From the NCBI RefSeq assembly GCF_000147875.1, contig NC_014507.1, positions 1,364,001 to 1,428,000 of the forward strand: a stretch of DNA of 64,000 nt. Reading direction: 5' to 3'. Below are positions 25,411-34,582 of this stretch, piece by piece (the first letter of the stretch is position 1; each line of letters starts with the position of its first letter). Below the pieces are notes generated by a model. It saw only the letters and a program-made list of their open reading frames with translations, made no database searches and was not told the DNA's origin. Origin of the DNA: Methanolacinia petrolearia DSM 11571 (GTDB lineage Archaea; Halobacteriota; Methanomicrobia; Methanomicrobiales; Methanomicrobiaceae). The position numbers and the translations under genes were made by a program.

Positions 25411-26313
25411 ATGCGATCGTCAGCCCTCCCGTTCTCGTATTTTATTATCGTTGCTTTGATCTTTGCGAGTGTCATTGCAATCGATCTGGTCACATCCGGC
25501 ACCATCAGCCTGTTTACACCGCTTCTTGACACTCTCGGAATTATCCTGATAATCCTCGTAGCATACACCGCCGGGGTCGCCGTTCTCATCCACAGGATTG
25601 CCGACGATTCGTCCCGGTTTACCGCCGTCAGGATCTTCATGACAGTCCTGCTTGGAATCGGTGCGTTCCTTGCACTGACCGCCTGGATCGACGACCCGAA
25701 AGAGATTGCCCTTACGCTGGGGGTTATCGTGGGTGCCGTCCTCATAGCTTTACGTGATTTTATCCAGAACATGATTGGGAGCCTTATGGTGCTGGTGACC
25801 GGAATCTTCCGGATCGGCGACAGGATCCAGATCCGTGGAGTCTACGGTCTCGTTATGGATATCGGGGTCTTCCGTACCACCCTGATGAAACTCGACCCGG
25901 AGGCCGGCGACCACCCGACAGGCGAGATTGTCACCATCCCCAACGGCATTATTTTTAAGGAAAACGTGACCAATACCACCCGCCATCTATCCGTCGTAAC
26001 TGACGAAATAAGGATCACGCTTCCATTTTCCGCGGACCTGGAGAAAGCCCGTGATGTTCTGGTTGGTGCAATACGAAAGCATACCATGGAGATCGAAAAG
26101 CGTGCGAGAGACGAGATCAGCAAACTCTCGGAGAAAAAATTCCTGCATTCATTCGATGTGGAGCCTGTCGTAAACCTCCAGATGAGTGACAACGGGATTG
26201 TCTTCATCCTGAAGTATTTCACAACCTCAAAAGATCGTGCAGCTCTCAAAACCGCAATAATCCGGGATGTTTCCGCTACGATACCGGAAATCAAAGATAC
26301 CGGGGAGAATTGA
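25411..26313 (+). CDS. MscS-family mechanosensitive channel, short form
   Basis: This 300-residue protein has three to four transmembrane helices, then the MscS pore region ALTLGVIVGAVLIALRDFIQ followed by NMIGSLMVLVTGIFRIGDRI. The beta domain reads VFRTTLMKLDPEAGDHPTGE with IVTIPNGIIFKENV. A C-terminal alpha/beta domain is present. It differs from the MscS at 10444 in having a shorter N-terminus and an acidic insertion (DPEAGDHP) in the beta domain. It probably relieves osmotic pressure. The start is ATG 25411. No operon partner is evident. Confidence 0.88.
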   Translation: MRSSALPFSYFIIVALIFASVIAIDLVTSGTISLFTPLLDTLGIILIILVAYTAGVAVLIHRIADDSSRFTAVRIFMTVLLGIGAFLALTAWIDDPKEIALTLGVIVGAVLIALRDFIQNMIGSLMVLVTGIFRIGDRIQIRGVYGLVMDIGVFRTTLMKLDPEAGDHPTGEIVTIPNGIIFKENVTNTTRHLSVVTDEIRITLPFSADLEKARDVLVGAIRKHTMEIEKRARDEISKLSEKKFLHSFDVEPVVNLQMSDNGIVFILKYFTTSKDRAALKTAIIRDVSATIPEIKDTGEN

Positions 26314-26464
26314 CAAAAAACTGCGGGTACATGTGTTCGCCGCTTCCGGGCGGAACTCTCCGGTAAGGGAAATGCGAAGACGATCGTGGGAGACCAACAA
26401 GGTGGTAAAAAGAGCGCACCCGTATTTCGCAAATTTCACGGCCGAAAAATAGTTGAGGGTGTAT

Positions 26465-27493
26465 TCATCCGATCTTTTGCGGGTTATCCGTAACATCGAT
26501 AGTGCATTCGCCGAGCTTGATCAACATGGCGGTTGTGAATTCCGAATCTTCACCAATCCCGCTGGACGTGAGAAAACGACGTGCGACTTTCACATCAAGT
26601 GCATCGGTCTTATCGGGAATCTGGAAATAGGAACTCGTCAGACTTGCACCTGCCGGGAACTCGCCCGCCGGCGATGTGGCAGTAACTACCAGGTCGCCCC
26701 AGAATCCGGCAGGAACTTCTGTTACGAAGCTGACAATCTGGTTCCCCTGGGAATCGGCCTTTGGAAGCGATAGATTCTGCTCGATAGGACAGTTCTTGTC
26801 AGTGCACTGGACCTTGATCATAGTGCCGGTAACAAAGCCGCGCCCTGTAATAACGATAGTGAAATAGGCGTCTTTTTGATTAACGTTTCCGAAACTGAAG
26901 ACCCTGTTCAGCTGGGTAAGCGTGTTTGGCGAATAACTTATGTTACGGAAGCAAACGGCCGGATTTTGCTGGGTCCACTGGCAGAAAGATCCGTTGGTAG
27001 GGAATTTGTCGGGAATAGTGACCGGATGGGCGGTTGTCTGCACTATGGCGATTATACAATAATGATCTCCCGAAACAGGGGGCAGACCGGTCAGGAGAAA
27101 GGAAGGGTTTGAGATCGCTATGCCGCCGGAAGAGATCGAGGTACTGCCGGAACCGTCGATGAACGGCAGGGACTTTTCCCCGCCTGCACTCGCCAGTCGC
27201 GTCCAATTCGTCGGTAAAAGGAACATTGAAGCGCGAGAATAATACAGCTCGACTTCTCCGGTACCGGCGGCATTGTTCAGGTTCCTGGCCCGGACATAGA
27301 TATTGTTGATGCCGCCGTTTACGATGGATTTGCCGATGTCAGGCCCCCTGTAGGCTGAATTTGCCAGGTTCCACGTGAGCGTTCCATCCTCGCAGGGGAT
27401 GATGTCCGGTGACTGGTAAGGGATGCCGGTCGACGGAATAACTCCGGTATCAGAGAAATTCTCACGGACATAAATATCATTATACATTGTCAT
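26465..27493 (-). CDS. beta-rich protein of unknown function, last gene of the LamG/transglutaminase cassette
   Basis: This 342-residue protein is not recognised with confidence. It begins MTMYNDIYVRENFSDTG and contains the pattern of extracellular beta-sandwich repeats (INNIYVRARNLNN, GEVELYYSRA). A later domain (AYFTIVITGRGFVTGTMIKV) is reminiscent of IPT/TIG or Ig-like folds. It has no signal peptide, few lysines and several paired cysteines. The last 20 residues (GECTIDVTDNPQKIG) are nearly repeated in a scar at 27661-27720. It lies downstream of the 163-residue gene and is probably co-transcribed with it and the 1077-residue protein. The best guess is a surface or exported accessory protein. 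Confidence 0.6.
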   Translation of the reverse strand: MTMYNDIYVRENFSDTGVIPSTGIPYQSPDIIPCEDGTLTWNLANSAYRGPDIGKSIVNGGINNIYVRARNLNNAAGTGEVELYYSRASMFLLPTNWTRLASAGGEKSLPFIDGSGSTSISSGGIAISNPSFLLTGLPPVSGDHYCIIAIVQTTAHPVTIPDKFPTNGSFCQWTQQNPAVCFRNISYSPNTLTQLNRVFSFGNVNQKDAYFTIVITGRGFVTGTMIKVQCTDKNCPIEQNLSLPKADSQGNQIVSFVTEVPAGFWGDLVVTATSPAGEFPAGASLTSSYFQIPDKTDALDVKVARRFLTSSGIGEDSEFTTAMLIKLGECTIDVTDNPQKIG

Positions 27494-27530
27494 TTTTAAA
27501 TCTCCAAAATTCTCGATATATTTTGTATTT

Positions 27531-27557
27531 AACCCGGCACCGAAGATATAATTATCC
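27531..27557 (-). pseudogene. scar of a second copy of the 163-residue gene (C-terminal tail)
   Basis: The minus strand here reads DNYIFGAG. That matches the end DNYIVGAGS of the 163-residue protein at the DNA level, with mostly silent differences. Only the tail is left, just ahead of the 342-residue gene. Confidence 0.6.
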
Positions 27558-27660
27558 GCGGCAGGGTGAACCCTCTAATGAAAAAGACTCTTTAACAATA
27601 CTTTCACAATGAAAACCGCCCTGGTTTTCCGTTCGATACGAACGAAAAAAAAGGAGAGTT

Positions 27661-27720
27661 GTTTTCATCCGATCTTTTGCGGGTTATCCGTCATGCAGAT
27701 AATACATTCGCCGGTTTTGA
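27661..27720 (-). pseudogene. scar of a second copy of the 342-residue gene (C-terminal tail)
   Basis: About 48 of 61 bases match the 3' end of the 342-residue gene at 26461-26521. The tail IKTGECIICMTDNPQKIG followed by a stop corresponds to IKLGECTIDVTDNPQKIG. It sits just after the 163-residue gene. Confidence 0.65.
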
Positions 27721-27725
27721 TTTGT

Positions 27726-28217
27726 TCATGACCCGGCACCTACAATGTAATTGTCAATCAACCTGGCAAATTCCTCGACAGAAAGTGATTCTTCGCCGAC
27801 ACTTCTCACATCGACAAGAATATTGTAGCGGACAAAGAGGATGCCGGTGCTCACGTCGCCATGCCCGGTAAAACCGACATCGCCGATCCTTATCCCCCGT
27901 TTATCCAGGCGGGGCAAAGTCATTGCCGTTGAAAAACTGATCTCCCTGAGCAGCGCCAGGCGTGCCTCGTCATGTGTGCGAAATTCGCTGATACGCACCA
28001 TAATCCTGTGGCGGGTGTTTTTGGTACTCTGGAAATAGTCCGCGTATCCCGAGTCTCCCCACGGCAGACGCTGCTCCAGCCGCCAGTTTTCATCCATCTG
28101 CCGGGGGTCAAGGCTTAGTTTCATTACGCGAATCTGTGCATTCTTCTTCGAAGGGCGCGGCCAGTTCCTGAAATCGAATCTCTGCCGGGCACCATTTAAC
28201 CAGTCCTGCATTTTCAT
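27726..28217 (-). CDS. hypothetical 163-residue protein of the LamG/transglutaminase cassette
   Basis: I do not recognise this protein. It starts MKMQDWLNGARQRFDFRNWP, has no signal peptide or membrane helix, and is rich in Arg. The middle reads HRIMVRISEFRTHDEARLAL followed by LREISFSTAMTLPR, and the end has FVRYNILVDVRSVGEESLSV. That pattern is a small alpha/beta domain resembling family members that measure or bind something at the surface. It lies 20 bases downstream of the large gene on the same strand. The ribosome site GGAG is placed before ATG 28217. Confidence 0.55.
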   Translation of the reverse strand: MKMQDWLNGARQRFDFRNWPRPSKKNAQIRVMKLSLDPRQMDENWRLEQRLPWGDSGYADYFQSTKNTRHRIMVRISEFRTHDEARLALLREISFSTAMTLPRLDKRGIRIGDVGFTGHGDVSTGILFVRYNILVDVRSVGEESLSVEEFARLIDNYIVGAGS

Positions 28218-28236
28218 GTAATGATCTCCTTTTTAT

Positions 28237-31200
28237 TCATATTACCGGCCTTCTCCCCGAATTGGTGTTTGGCCATGCGCCTTTGGGTAAACATTTCGGA
28301 ATCCCGGCATTTGTATTCGCGGCAAGTCTCTCCCTGTACCGTGCATTATTGGCGTTGGGGAGAGGAAACGGGTCCGGCACCGGCTGCAGCATGGAAAACT
28401 GTACGTTGAGCGGCAAGCCGGCAGTATGAGAACCGGTCCCCCAGGGGTCAGAACCTGTATCGTATTGAAGGCAGGCATCATAGATTTTATTAGTAATGAA
28501 CCCTGCACTTGTCCAGGCCACTTCATGAAAGCTGAAACCCCGTCCAAAAGGAACTTTCCACGTCGTCGTTCCGATTGCAATTATCTGGTTACAGGAAAAC
28601 CCCTCTAAAGCCTTAGGATAGGAGGTCATGATCGCTTCCATGACATCAGAGCCAAGGATATTGGCAAAGGTTGTGACGATCGTGGCACAATCAGTACAGT
28701 TGACTGTTTTTCCATTTCCCTTGCCTTTTGTTAAAAAGTCGATAAACCGGGTGCACAGGAAACATCTTGTGCCGCTATACATTCCGGTATAGACCGATGC
28801 GCCACTATTTGTATCATACACCAGACCAATGCCGGAATTCACTTTGGTTGTTACTTTACTCAGAATATCATCGGTGCTTTTAGCCCCGGCGGCCCAGGTA
28901 CAGGCATAATCAAGTACATCCGTCCAGGGCAGCTGATTGTCTGTGCGATCAGAGGTTTGCTTCCAGGGATTGCAGGGTCTGTCGAGTGTGATATAAACCC
29001 GGTGCTTTGTGCCGGCCATAACTTCCCATGCATTATTATCTATCCTGTACTGCCAGTTCCATGTTACATCGGTTCGCCCGACTCCGCCTGCAGCAAGAGT
29101 CTGGTGAGACAAATTCAGTGTGATCGTCACGCTTGTACCTGACTTGAAATTGGCATTAACCGGATCTATCGCACCAAGGATCCCTCCCCCTGTTGCCTGG
29201 ATCATGACAGAGTGTTTGGTGGATTTCGGAATTTCGAGTTTAACCTGGATCGTCGGAATCTTTCCTTCTATAAGGCTCAGGGCATAGGCACACGGTGAAT
29301 CTTCCGGATTTTTATTGGCGGGGATCCATTCCGGTACGCTGACATTAGAACTGAAATTTTGCCTGATAGTCAGTGCGTCTACAGCAGTGCCGACCGGATC
29401 GTAATCAAAAGAGATACTTTTCAGGGTTACGGAAGGAATCGGATCACAAGAAGCCGGTTTATTTGCATAAGCGACAGCAAGTGTCGCTGCCGTTGCAACA
29501 AAGGATGATATCATTCTTGCATACTCCACACCCACACATGCCATCATCAAAAACATTTTGGCAACCACCTGGATCAGAGTCCAAAAACCGACATCGATTA
29601 CCAATAACACGAGCTGTTTCAACATCCCTGCAGTGTAGAGTATCTTCAGGATTTCAAAAATAAAATAAGCAGAGATCCCCGCTCCTGCAGCCAGATATGT
29701 AATTACTTCCGGTACAGCCAGGATCTGTCTTATATATGCTATAGCCCTGTCCGTCAGTTTAGCTGCGACACCGGTAATTGCACACAGGGTTCCGGCAATA
29801 GCAATGAATATCAGTTTGATCCTCCACATGGTGCAGTCATCGATATCCTCTTCTGCCGCACGATAGGCCACATAGGAGCCCGCAGGCCGGTGGACGATCA
29901 GAAGACGTTCCCCATCGATTTTATGTTCCGTTACCATGAACGGCAGGGAGGCCGGATCATTTACGAGCCTGTCGCGAACATCGGCCCAGGCCTTCCGTAC
30001 CAACTCCTTGTCGGCCGGATCGTCAAAAGCCGCAACATCAGCCTCTTCCGCGGCATCAAAGGCATTACGGTTGTTCTCACAAAATTCACGAAAATCCAGT
30101 TCGGAACGTATCTTCGCCATTAAATCCGGGTCAAGACCCGTATCAGGTACTTTGATACTGTCATCGTAACTTCTGTCGGCACTGACCGGAGCAGATTCAA
30201 TTTGCCCGAAAAGGACCGCACCTTCGGCGAGAGCTACGGGATTTCCATTCACCTGATTGCGTACCGGGGAATTGTTAAAGACATAGACGCCCTGCAAACC
30301 GGAGGTATTAACATCAGGCGATGTGGCCATGAAGTTCTCAATTTCGGCGGCACTTAAGGCACGCGACCAGACATCCACTTCGCGAATAAAACCCTGGAGT
30401 GTAGCAGTGTTTGAAGAATCGCCTTCTTCAATCGTGGCACCGATCAGGATATAGCCAGACTGGTTATACAGCGGTATTGGCGTACAGCTCATAGAACTGT
30501 CTAATACCCCGCTTATGTAGAGATTAAGATTAATGCCGTCGAATGTCGTGGCTACATTTGTCCATGCACCTACCGGAATTGTACCGGAAGATGTAAGAGT
30601 CTGACCACTTGAACCGGATGAACCACGCTGGGAAACCAGACGATAAGCGGATTTGTCACTGTCGTATCGGACGTATAATGCCATACCGGTATCCTCCATC
30701 AGATCACAGTTGGCAAAAACAGCCTGAATATGATTATATTTGGACGATATATAGATCCACGCCTGTACCGAATATGGATCGACCTGCTTTCCGCCGGGAT
30801 TGATCTCTATGTCGCCAAGCGGCCGTGCAAAGCCATAAGTGCCAAGCGAGAGGGCAGGCGAGATCCTGATCATCGAGGAATTATTTTGCAGGGATAGCGG
30901 ATACGACGAAGGTCCGCGATCGAGAGGCTTGTTGACACTGAAATCGAAGTCGGCGAAAATTGTTTTTGCCTCCGGAGTACCGAACATGCTGCTTTTCACT
31001 GTATCTTTATCCAGAACAACATTGTAAATCCGTACGCGTTTGATAAGTCCCTGAACACCACGTCCAATGCGGACCGGGTTAGTACCGGTATTTACCTGGC
31101 CCATGCAGCTCTGGCCGGTATTGAAATCTCCGTCAATGTAAAGCCGGACCATTGAACCGTCAAAAGTTGCGCAGATATAATGCCACCGTTCATCGTAAAG

Positions 31201-31470
31201 CCGCGACACGCCGGGATCAGAAAGAATGAGATCTAATCCCTCAAACTGAAAATAGATTGAACTTGCCCGGTTACCGAAAGAGAATACGTTCTCCTGGCCT
31301 AATATTACAGTGTGCGCAGGCAGGCCGCTGAATCGTACCCAGGCATCAACAGAAAACTGGATCCGGGCAGTAAACAGACCGGCCGCTGCTGCGCTTGTCT
31401 GGGCCCAGGACAGGGAATCCAGGGACATCGATATGTAACTGCCTTCACTGGCGGGTTCACCGGAAGCCAT
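28237..31470 (-). CDS. large membrane protein with two LamG-like domains and a C-terminal transglutaminase-like domain
   Basis: This 1077-residue protein begins at ATG 31470, after GGTGGTGG; a GTG at 31482 is possible. It has two LamG-like jelly rolls, at about residues 25-200 (RWHYICATFDGSMVRLYIDG) and 210-430 (AWTNVATTFDGINLNLYISG). A charged helical part follows at 450-560. Three or four transmembrane helices lie at about 565-700 (IKLIFIAIAGTLCAITGVAA and others). An Ig-like stretch comes next. The last domain has the transglutaminase-like triad: Cys925 in NCTDCATIVTTF, His982 in SFHEVAW and Asp998 in IYDAC, with normal spacing. LamG domains bind sugars, so the protein could be a surface or envelope enzyme that cuts or links proteins. 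There is no clear signal peptide. Its downstream partners are the 163- and 342-residue proteins. Confidence 0.75.
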   Translation of the reverse strand: MASGEPASEGSYISMSLDSLSWAQTSAAAAGLFTARIQFSVDAWVRFSGLPAHTVILGQENVFSFGNRASSIYFQFEGLDLILSDPGVSRLYDERWHYICATFDGSMVRLYIDGDFNTGQSCMGQVNTGTNPVRIGRGVQGLIKRVRIYNVVLDKDTVKSSMFGTPEAKTIFADFDFSVNKPLDRGPSSYPLSLQNNSSMIRISPALSLGTYGFARPLGDIEINPGGKQVDPYSVQAWIYISSKYNHIQAVFANCDLMEDTGMALYVRYDSDKSAYRLVSQRGSSGSSGQTLTSSGTIPVGAWTNVATTFDGINLNLYISGVLDSSMSCTPIPLYNQSGYILIGATIEEGDSSNTATLQGFIREVDVWSRALSAAEIENFMATSPDVNTSGLQGVYVFNNSPVRNQVNGNPVALAEGAVLFGQIESAPVSADRSYDDSIKVPDTGLDPDLMAKIRSELDFREFCENNRNAFDAAEEADVAAFDDPADKELVRKAWADVRDRLVNDPASLPFMVTEHKIDGERLLIVHRPAGSYVAYRAAEEDIDDCTMWRIKLIFIAIAGTLCAITGVAAKLTDRAIAYIRQILAVPEVITYLAAGAGISAYFIFEILKILYTAGMLKQLVLLVIDVGFWTLIQVVAKMFLMMACVGVEYARMISSFVATAATLAVAYANKPASCDPIPSVTLKSISFDYDPVGTAVDALTIRQNFSSNVSVPEWIPANKNPEDSPCAYALSLIEGKIPTIQVKLEIPKSTKHSVMIQATGGGILGAIDPVNANFKSGTSVTITLNLSHQTLAAGGVGRTDVTWNWQYRIDNNAWEVMAGTKHRVYITLDRPCNPWKQTSDRTDNQLPWTDVLDYACTWAAGAKSTDDILSKVTTKVNSGIGLVYDTNSGASVYTGMYSGTRCFLCTRFIDFLTKGKGNGKTVNCTDCATIVTTFANILGSDVMEAIMTSYPKALEGFSCNQIIAIGTTTWKVPFGRGFSFHEVAWTSAGFITNKIYDACLQYDTGSDPWGTGSHTAGLPLNVQFSMLQPVPDPFPLPNANNARYRERLAANTNAGIPKCLPKGAWPNTNSGRRPVI

Positions 31471-31482
31471 GCATACCACCAC

Positions 31483-31896
31483 CGGTTATGTAAACTGTTG
31501 AAACAGCTCTCCGCTCAGGCAAAAATCTGTTTAAGCGTTTTTTATAATCGATTCCATGTAAAACAGGGCATTTATGCTGCTGTATTTTCAGAGTCAAAAC
31601 CGTTTCTTTAGGCCCCCTATAAACATTTACCTCAACACAAAGAGAATTTAGTCGGATCTGATACTTATCGTTTCCTGTGGAATCCGGACTGCTGTGCGGC
31701 ATAATTTCATTCCAAAAATTACCGGGAAATTCCGTGATCTTCACTTATTACATGATCAGAATTTCTGCAAAACAGCAATCGCATATGAAAAATAATATTC
31801 GTAGTTTACATTGGTTCTGATTTTTCAGGCTGCCTGAATGCTGAATAATTACATTTAAGCGGGTAAAAATCCAATTAATTATCAGTTTTGACAGGC
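31483..31896. other. intergenic region between cassette and membrane gene
   Basis: About 400 bases contain only a weak GTG-started frame (minus strand, 31744 to 31457). That frame overlaps the large gene and has no ribosome site. I see no convincing gene. The promoters for the cassette (left) and the membrane gene (right) must lie here. Confidence 0.5.
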
Positions 31897-32574
31897 ATGA
31901 AAAGAAATACGGTCCTGAATTTTTTTGTCATGACTTCAGGACTTTTTATTATGACTCTCGGCATTGCCGTCTCCGCAAAGGCAGGGCTCGGGACGACCCC
32001 AATTTCATGCCTGCCCTATGTCCTGAGTCTCGCGTTTCCCCTGACGTTCGGGATGTTTACATTCATTATCAACTGTTTTTTTGTCCTTTTTCAGTACCTG
32101 ATCCTGAAAGAGAGATTCGAATCATATCAGCTTCTCCAGATCCCCCTGATATTCGTATTCGGCGTGTTCACCGACTATTCCATGTTCCTGGTTTCAGGAC
32201 TCGAAATTACGGGATATCACTGGCAATGGGCATTCTGCCTCTTAAGCTGCGTAATTGTCGGTCTTGGCGTCGCCCTGCTTTTCAAGGGAAATTTATTGAT
32301 GATGGCAGGAGACGCCCTTGTTCGTGCGGTATCACAGGGGACTAAGTTTGAATTCGGGTCCGTAAAAGTCGGATTCGATACGTCCATGGTTGTTATTGCG
32401 ACCATAGTATCGCTGATCATGTTCTCGGCATTCAACGGAGTTCGCGAAGGGACGATCGCCGCCGCTGTCCTGGTAGGTCTGGTCGTTAAATTTTTTGTGC
32501 CGAGATTGTCGTTTATGGACAAGTTGTTTTGTGAAAATGTTTCGAAGGATAATATTTCTGTAAACAGGAACTGA
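31897..32574 (+). CDS. YitT/YczE-family membrane protein
   Basis: This 225-residue protein has five or six transmembrane helices. It begins MKRNTVLNFFVMTSGLFIMT and contains GIAVSAKAGLGTTPISCLPY, the signature of the YitT/YczE family of putative transporters. That family fits small membrane proteins with unknown substrate. An in-frame TTG at 31888 would add three residues; ATG 31897 is preferred. It lies just upstream of the CDP-sugar operon and on the same strand, but its link to it is uncertain. Confidence 0.7.
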   Translation: MKRNTVLNFFVMTSGLFIMTLGIAVSAKAGLGTTPISCLPYVLSLAFPLTFGMFTFIINCFFVLFQYLILKERFESYQLLQIPLIFVFGVFTDYSMFLVSGLEITGYHWQWAFCLLSCVIVGLGVALLFKGNLLMMAGDALVRAVSQGTKFEFGSVKVGFDTSMVVIATIVSLIMFSAFNGVREGTIAAAVLVGLVVKFFVPRLSFMDKLFCENVSKDNISVNRN

Positions 32575-32665
32575 GACTCAGCCACTCACGACCGGATGAT
32601 TAACCGGAAAAGGACCGGACACAGCGAAAATCTATTTTGTATAATTTGTCAATATATAACATAAT

Positions 32666-33448
32666 ATGAAAGTGGTAATCCTGGCGGGCGGATACGGCAC
32701 CCGTCTTTCAGAAGAGACATCCATAATTCCAAAACCGATGGTGGAGATAGGCGGGAAGCCGATTCTCTGGCATATTATGAAGCATTACTCTTATTATGGC
32801 TTTAATGAATTCGTAGTTCTACTCGGTTATAAAGGATATATCATAAAGGAATATTTCTCCAACTACTTCCTTCACCACAGTGACGTGACAATCGATCTCG
32901 AAAAGAACAGTATCGAGATCCTCCAGAATGCATCCGAGCCATGGAAAGTTACGCTCCTGGATACAGGTCTGGCCACACAGACAGGAGGCAGGATCCTTCG
33001 TGCAAAGAATGTCATTAATAATGAACCATTCATGCTGACATATGGCGATGCCGTATCGGATGTCGATATCAAAAAACTTATCGATTACCACACTTCACAC
33101 AAAAAACTGGTGACAATGACTGCCGTTCAGCCGGAAGGGAGATTCGGGACGATAGATACGGGAACGGACGGCAAGATTACAAGTTTCGTTGAAAAACCTC
33201 CAGGAGACGGCGCCTGGATAAATGCAGGATATATGGTATGCCAGCCGGAAGTGTTCGGTTACCTGAAAGAGGGGGACAATACCATCTTCGAACGCTCACC
33301 TCTCGAATCGCTTGCCGGAGAAGGGGAGATCTATTCCTTCCAGCACAGGGGATTCTGGAAATGCATGGACACTCTCCGCGACAAGAACCAGCTTGAAGAA
33401 CTTTGGAATTCAGGGAAAAAACCCTGGGCGATCTGGGAAAAGAGTTAA
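32666..33448 (+). CDS. rfbF: glucose-1-phosphate cytidylyltransferase
   Basis: This 260-residue nucleotidyltransferase joins CTP and glucose 1-phosphate to give CDP-glucose. The N-terminal loop VVILAGGYGTRLSEETSIIP and PKPMVEIGGKPILWHIMKHY match RfbF closely. The following motifs GYKGYIIKEYF, LTYGDAVSDVD and TAVQPEGRFG support the assignment. It is the first gene of the operon that continues with rfbG 7 bases downstream. The start is ATG 32666. The operon should feed a CDP-deoxyhexose pathway. Confidence 0.95.
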   Translation: MKVVILAGGYGTRLSEETSIIPKPMVEIGGKPILWHIMKHYSYYGFNEFVVLLGYKGYIIKEYFSNYFLHHSDVTIDLEKNSIEILQNASEPWKVTLLDTGLATQTGGRILRAKNVINNEPFMLTYGDAVSDVDIKKLIDYHTSHKKLVTMTAVQPEGRFGTIDTGTDGKITSFVEKPPGDGAWINAGYMVCQPEVFGYLKEGDNTIFERSPLESLAGEGEIYSFQHRGFWKCMDTLRDKNQLEELWNSGKKPWAIWEKS

Positions 33449-33455
33449 AGGAATT

Positions 33456-34541
33456 ATGTCGTCGTTGTCTGTATTTGCCGGAAAAAAAGTCTTTGTCACC
33501 GGGCATACCGGTTTTAAAGGTTCGTGGCTTTCGATCTGGCTCTCAAAATTAGAGGCGGAGGTCTACGGGTATTCTCTTCCTCCCCCCACAAGCCCGAACA
33601 ATTATTCGGAATCAGGCGTAGCAGGTCTTCTCGAAGGCGAAACCATCGGCGATATAAGAAATGCGGACATTCTGGAAGAATCCATTCGCTCGGCAGATCC
33701 GGATGTGATCTTTCATCTTGCCGCCCAGCCGATCGTCCGGTACAGTTACGACAATCCCGCGGAAACATTTGAAGCAAATGTCATGGGGTCCGTTTATCTC
33801 CTGGATGCAGTAAGAAAGATCGGCCGCCCTGTTTCCGTAATTATGGTTACGAGCGATAAATGCTATGAAAACACCGGCCAGATCTGGGGGTACCGCGAAA
33901 ATGATATGATGGGCGGACATGACCCTTACAGTGCAAGCAAAGGGGCTGCAGAGATTGCGATATCCTCATACAGGCGTTCTTTTTTCGCCCCGTCCGAACT
34001 GGATAGGCACGGAATCGGAATCGCATCGGTAAGAGCGGGAAATGTTATCGGCGGAGGCGACTGGGCTGAAGATCGTATCATTCCCGACGCCGTAAGGGCA
34101 TTGAAAGAAGGAAAGCCTTTGCAGTTAAGAAACCCCGGCGCCGTCCGTCCCTGGCAGCATGTTCTCGAATCGCTCTCCGGGTACCTGACTCTTGCAGGAA
34201 AAATGATGGCAACAAATGATCCGTCGCTTTGTTCTGCATGGAATTTCGGGCCGTATACGCATGACGCCTGCACGGTTGCCGAACTCGTGGAAAAATTCTA
34301 TTCCGGATGGGGCGAAGGGTCGGTCATCGATTCGGGTGCATACGACGGGAAGCAGGAAGCAAGGTTTTTGAAGCTCTCGATTGAAAAGGCAATATACCAG
34401 TTGAGATGGCATCCGGGGTGGTCTCTTGATGACGCAATACGGAAGACCGCCTACTGGTACAGGAACTACAAACCTCTCGATCACGAGAACAATCTTAACC
34501 TGTGCCATGAAGATATCGATTCTTTTATGAAAAATCTATAA
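33456..34541 (+). CDS. rfbG: CDP-glucose 4,6-dehydratase
   Basis: This 361-residue extended SDR converts CDP-glucose to CDP-4-keto-6-deoxyglucose with bound NAD. It begins with the Rossmann motif KVFVTGHTGFKGSWLSIWLS. The conserved FHLAAQPIVRYSYDNPAETF, MVTSDKCYEN and HDPYSASKGAAEIA (the Tyr-x-x-x-Lys pair) follow. SVRAGNVIGGGDWAEDRIIP and RPWQHVLE complete the signature of RfbG. I start at ATG 33456, 7 bases after rfbF, because the upstream extension overlaps rfbF. It is the second enzyme of the pathway. Confidence 0.96.
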   Translation: MSSLSVFAGKKVFVTGHTGFKGSWLSIWLSKLEAEVYGYSLPPPTSPNNYSESGVAGLLEGETIGDIRNADILEESIRSADPDVIFHLAAQPIVRYSYDNPAETFEANVMGSVYLLDAVRKIGRPVSVIMVTSDKCYENTGQIWGYRENDMMGGHDPYSASKGAAEIAISSYRRSFFAPSELDRHGIGIASVRAGNVIGGGDWAEDRIIPDAVRALKEGKPLQLRNPGAVRPWQHVLESLSGYLTLAGKMMATNDPSLCSAWNFGPYTHDACTVAELVEKFYSGWGEGSVIDSGAYDGKQEARFLKLSIEKAIYQLRWHPGWSLDDAIRKTAYWYRNYKPLDHENNLNLCHEDIDSFMKNL

Positions 34542-34582
34542 ATTTATTTAATTCATCGTCAAATTTGAAGGAGAAGACACAC

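Noticed and set aside
26267-26452. 61-codon frame overlapping the end of the MscS gene
   Set aside because: It is out of frame with a well-supported gene for part of its length and has no ribosome site or recognisable features.
31457-31744. 95-codon minus-strand frame starting at GTG
   Set aside because: It lacks a ribosome site and its end overlaps the large LamG protein gene.
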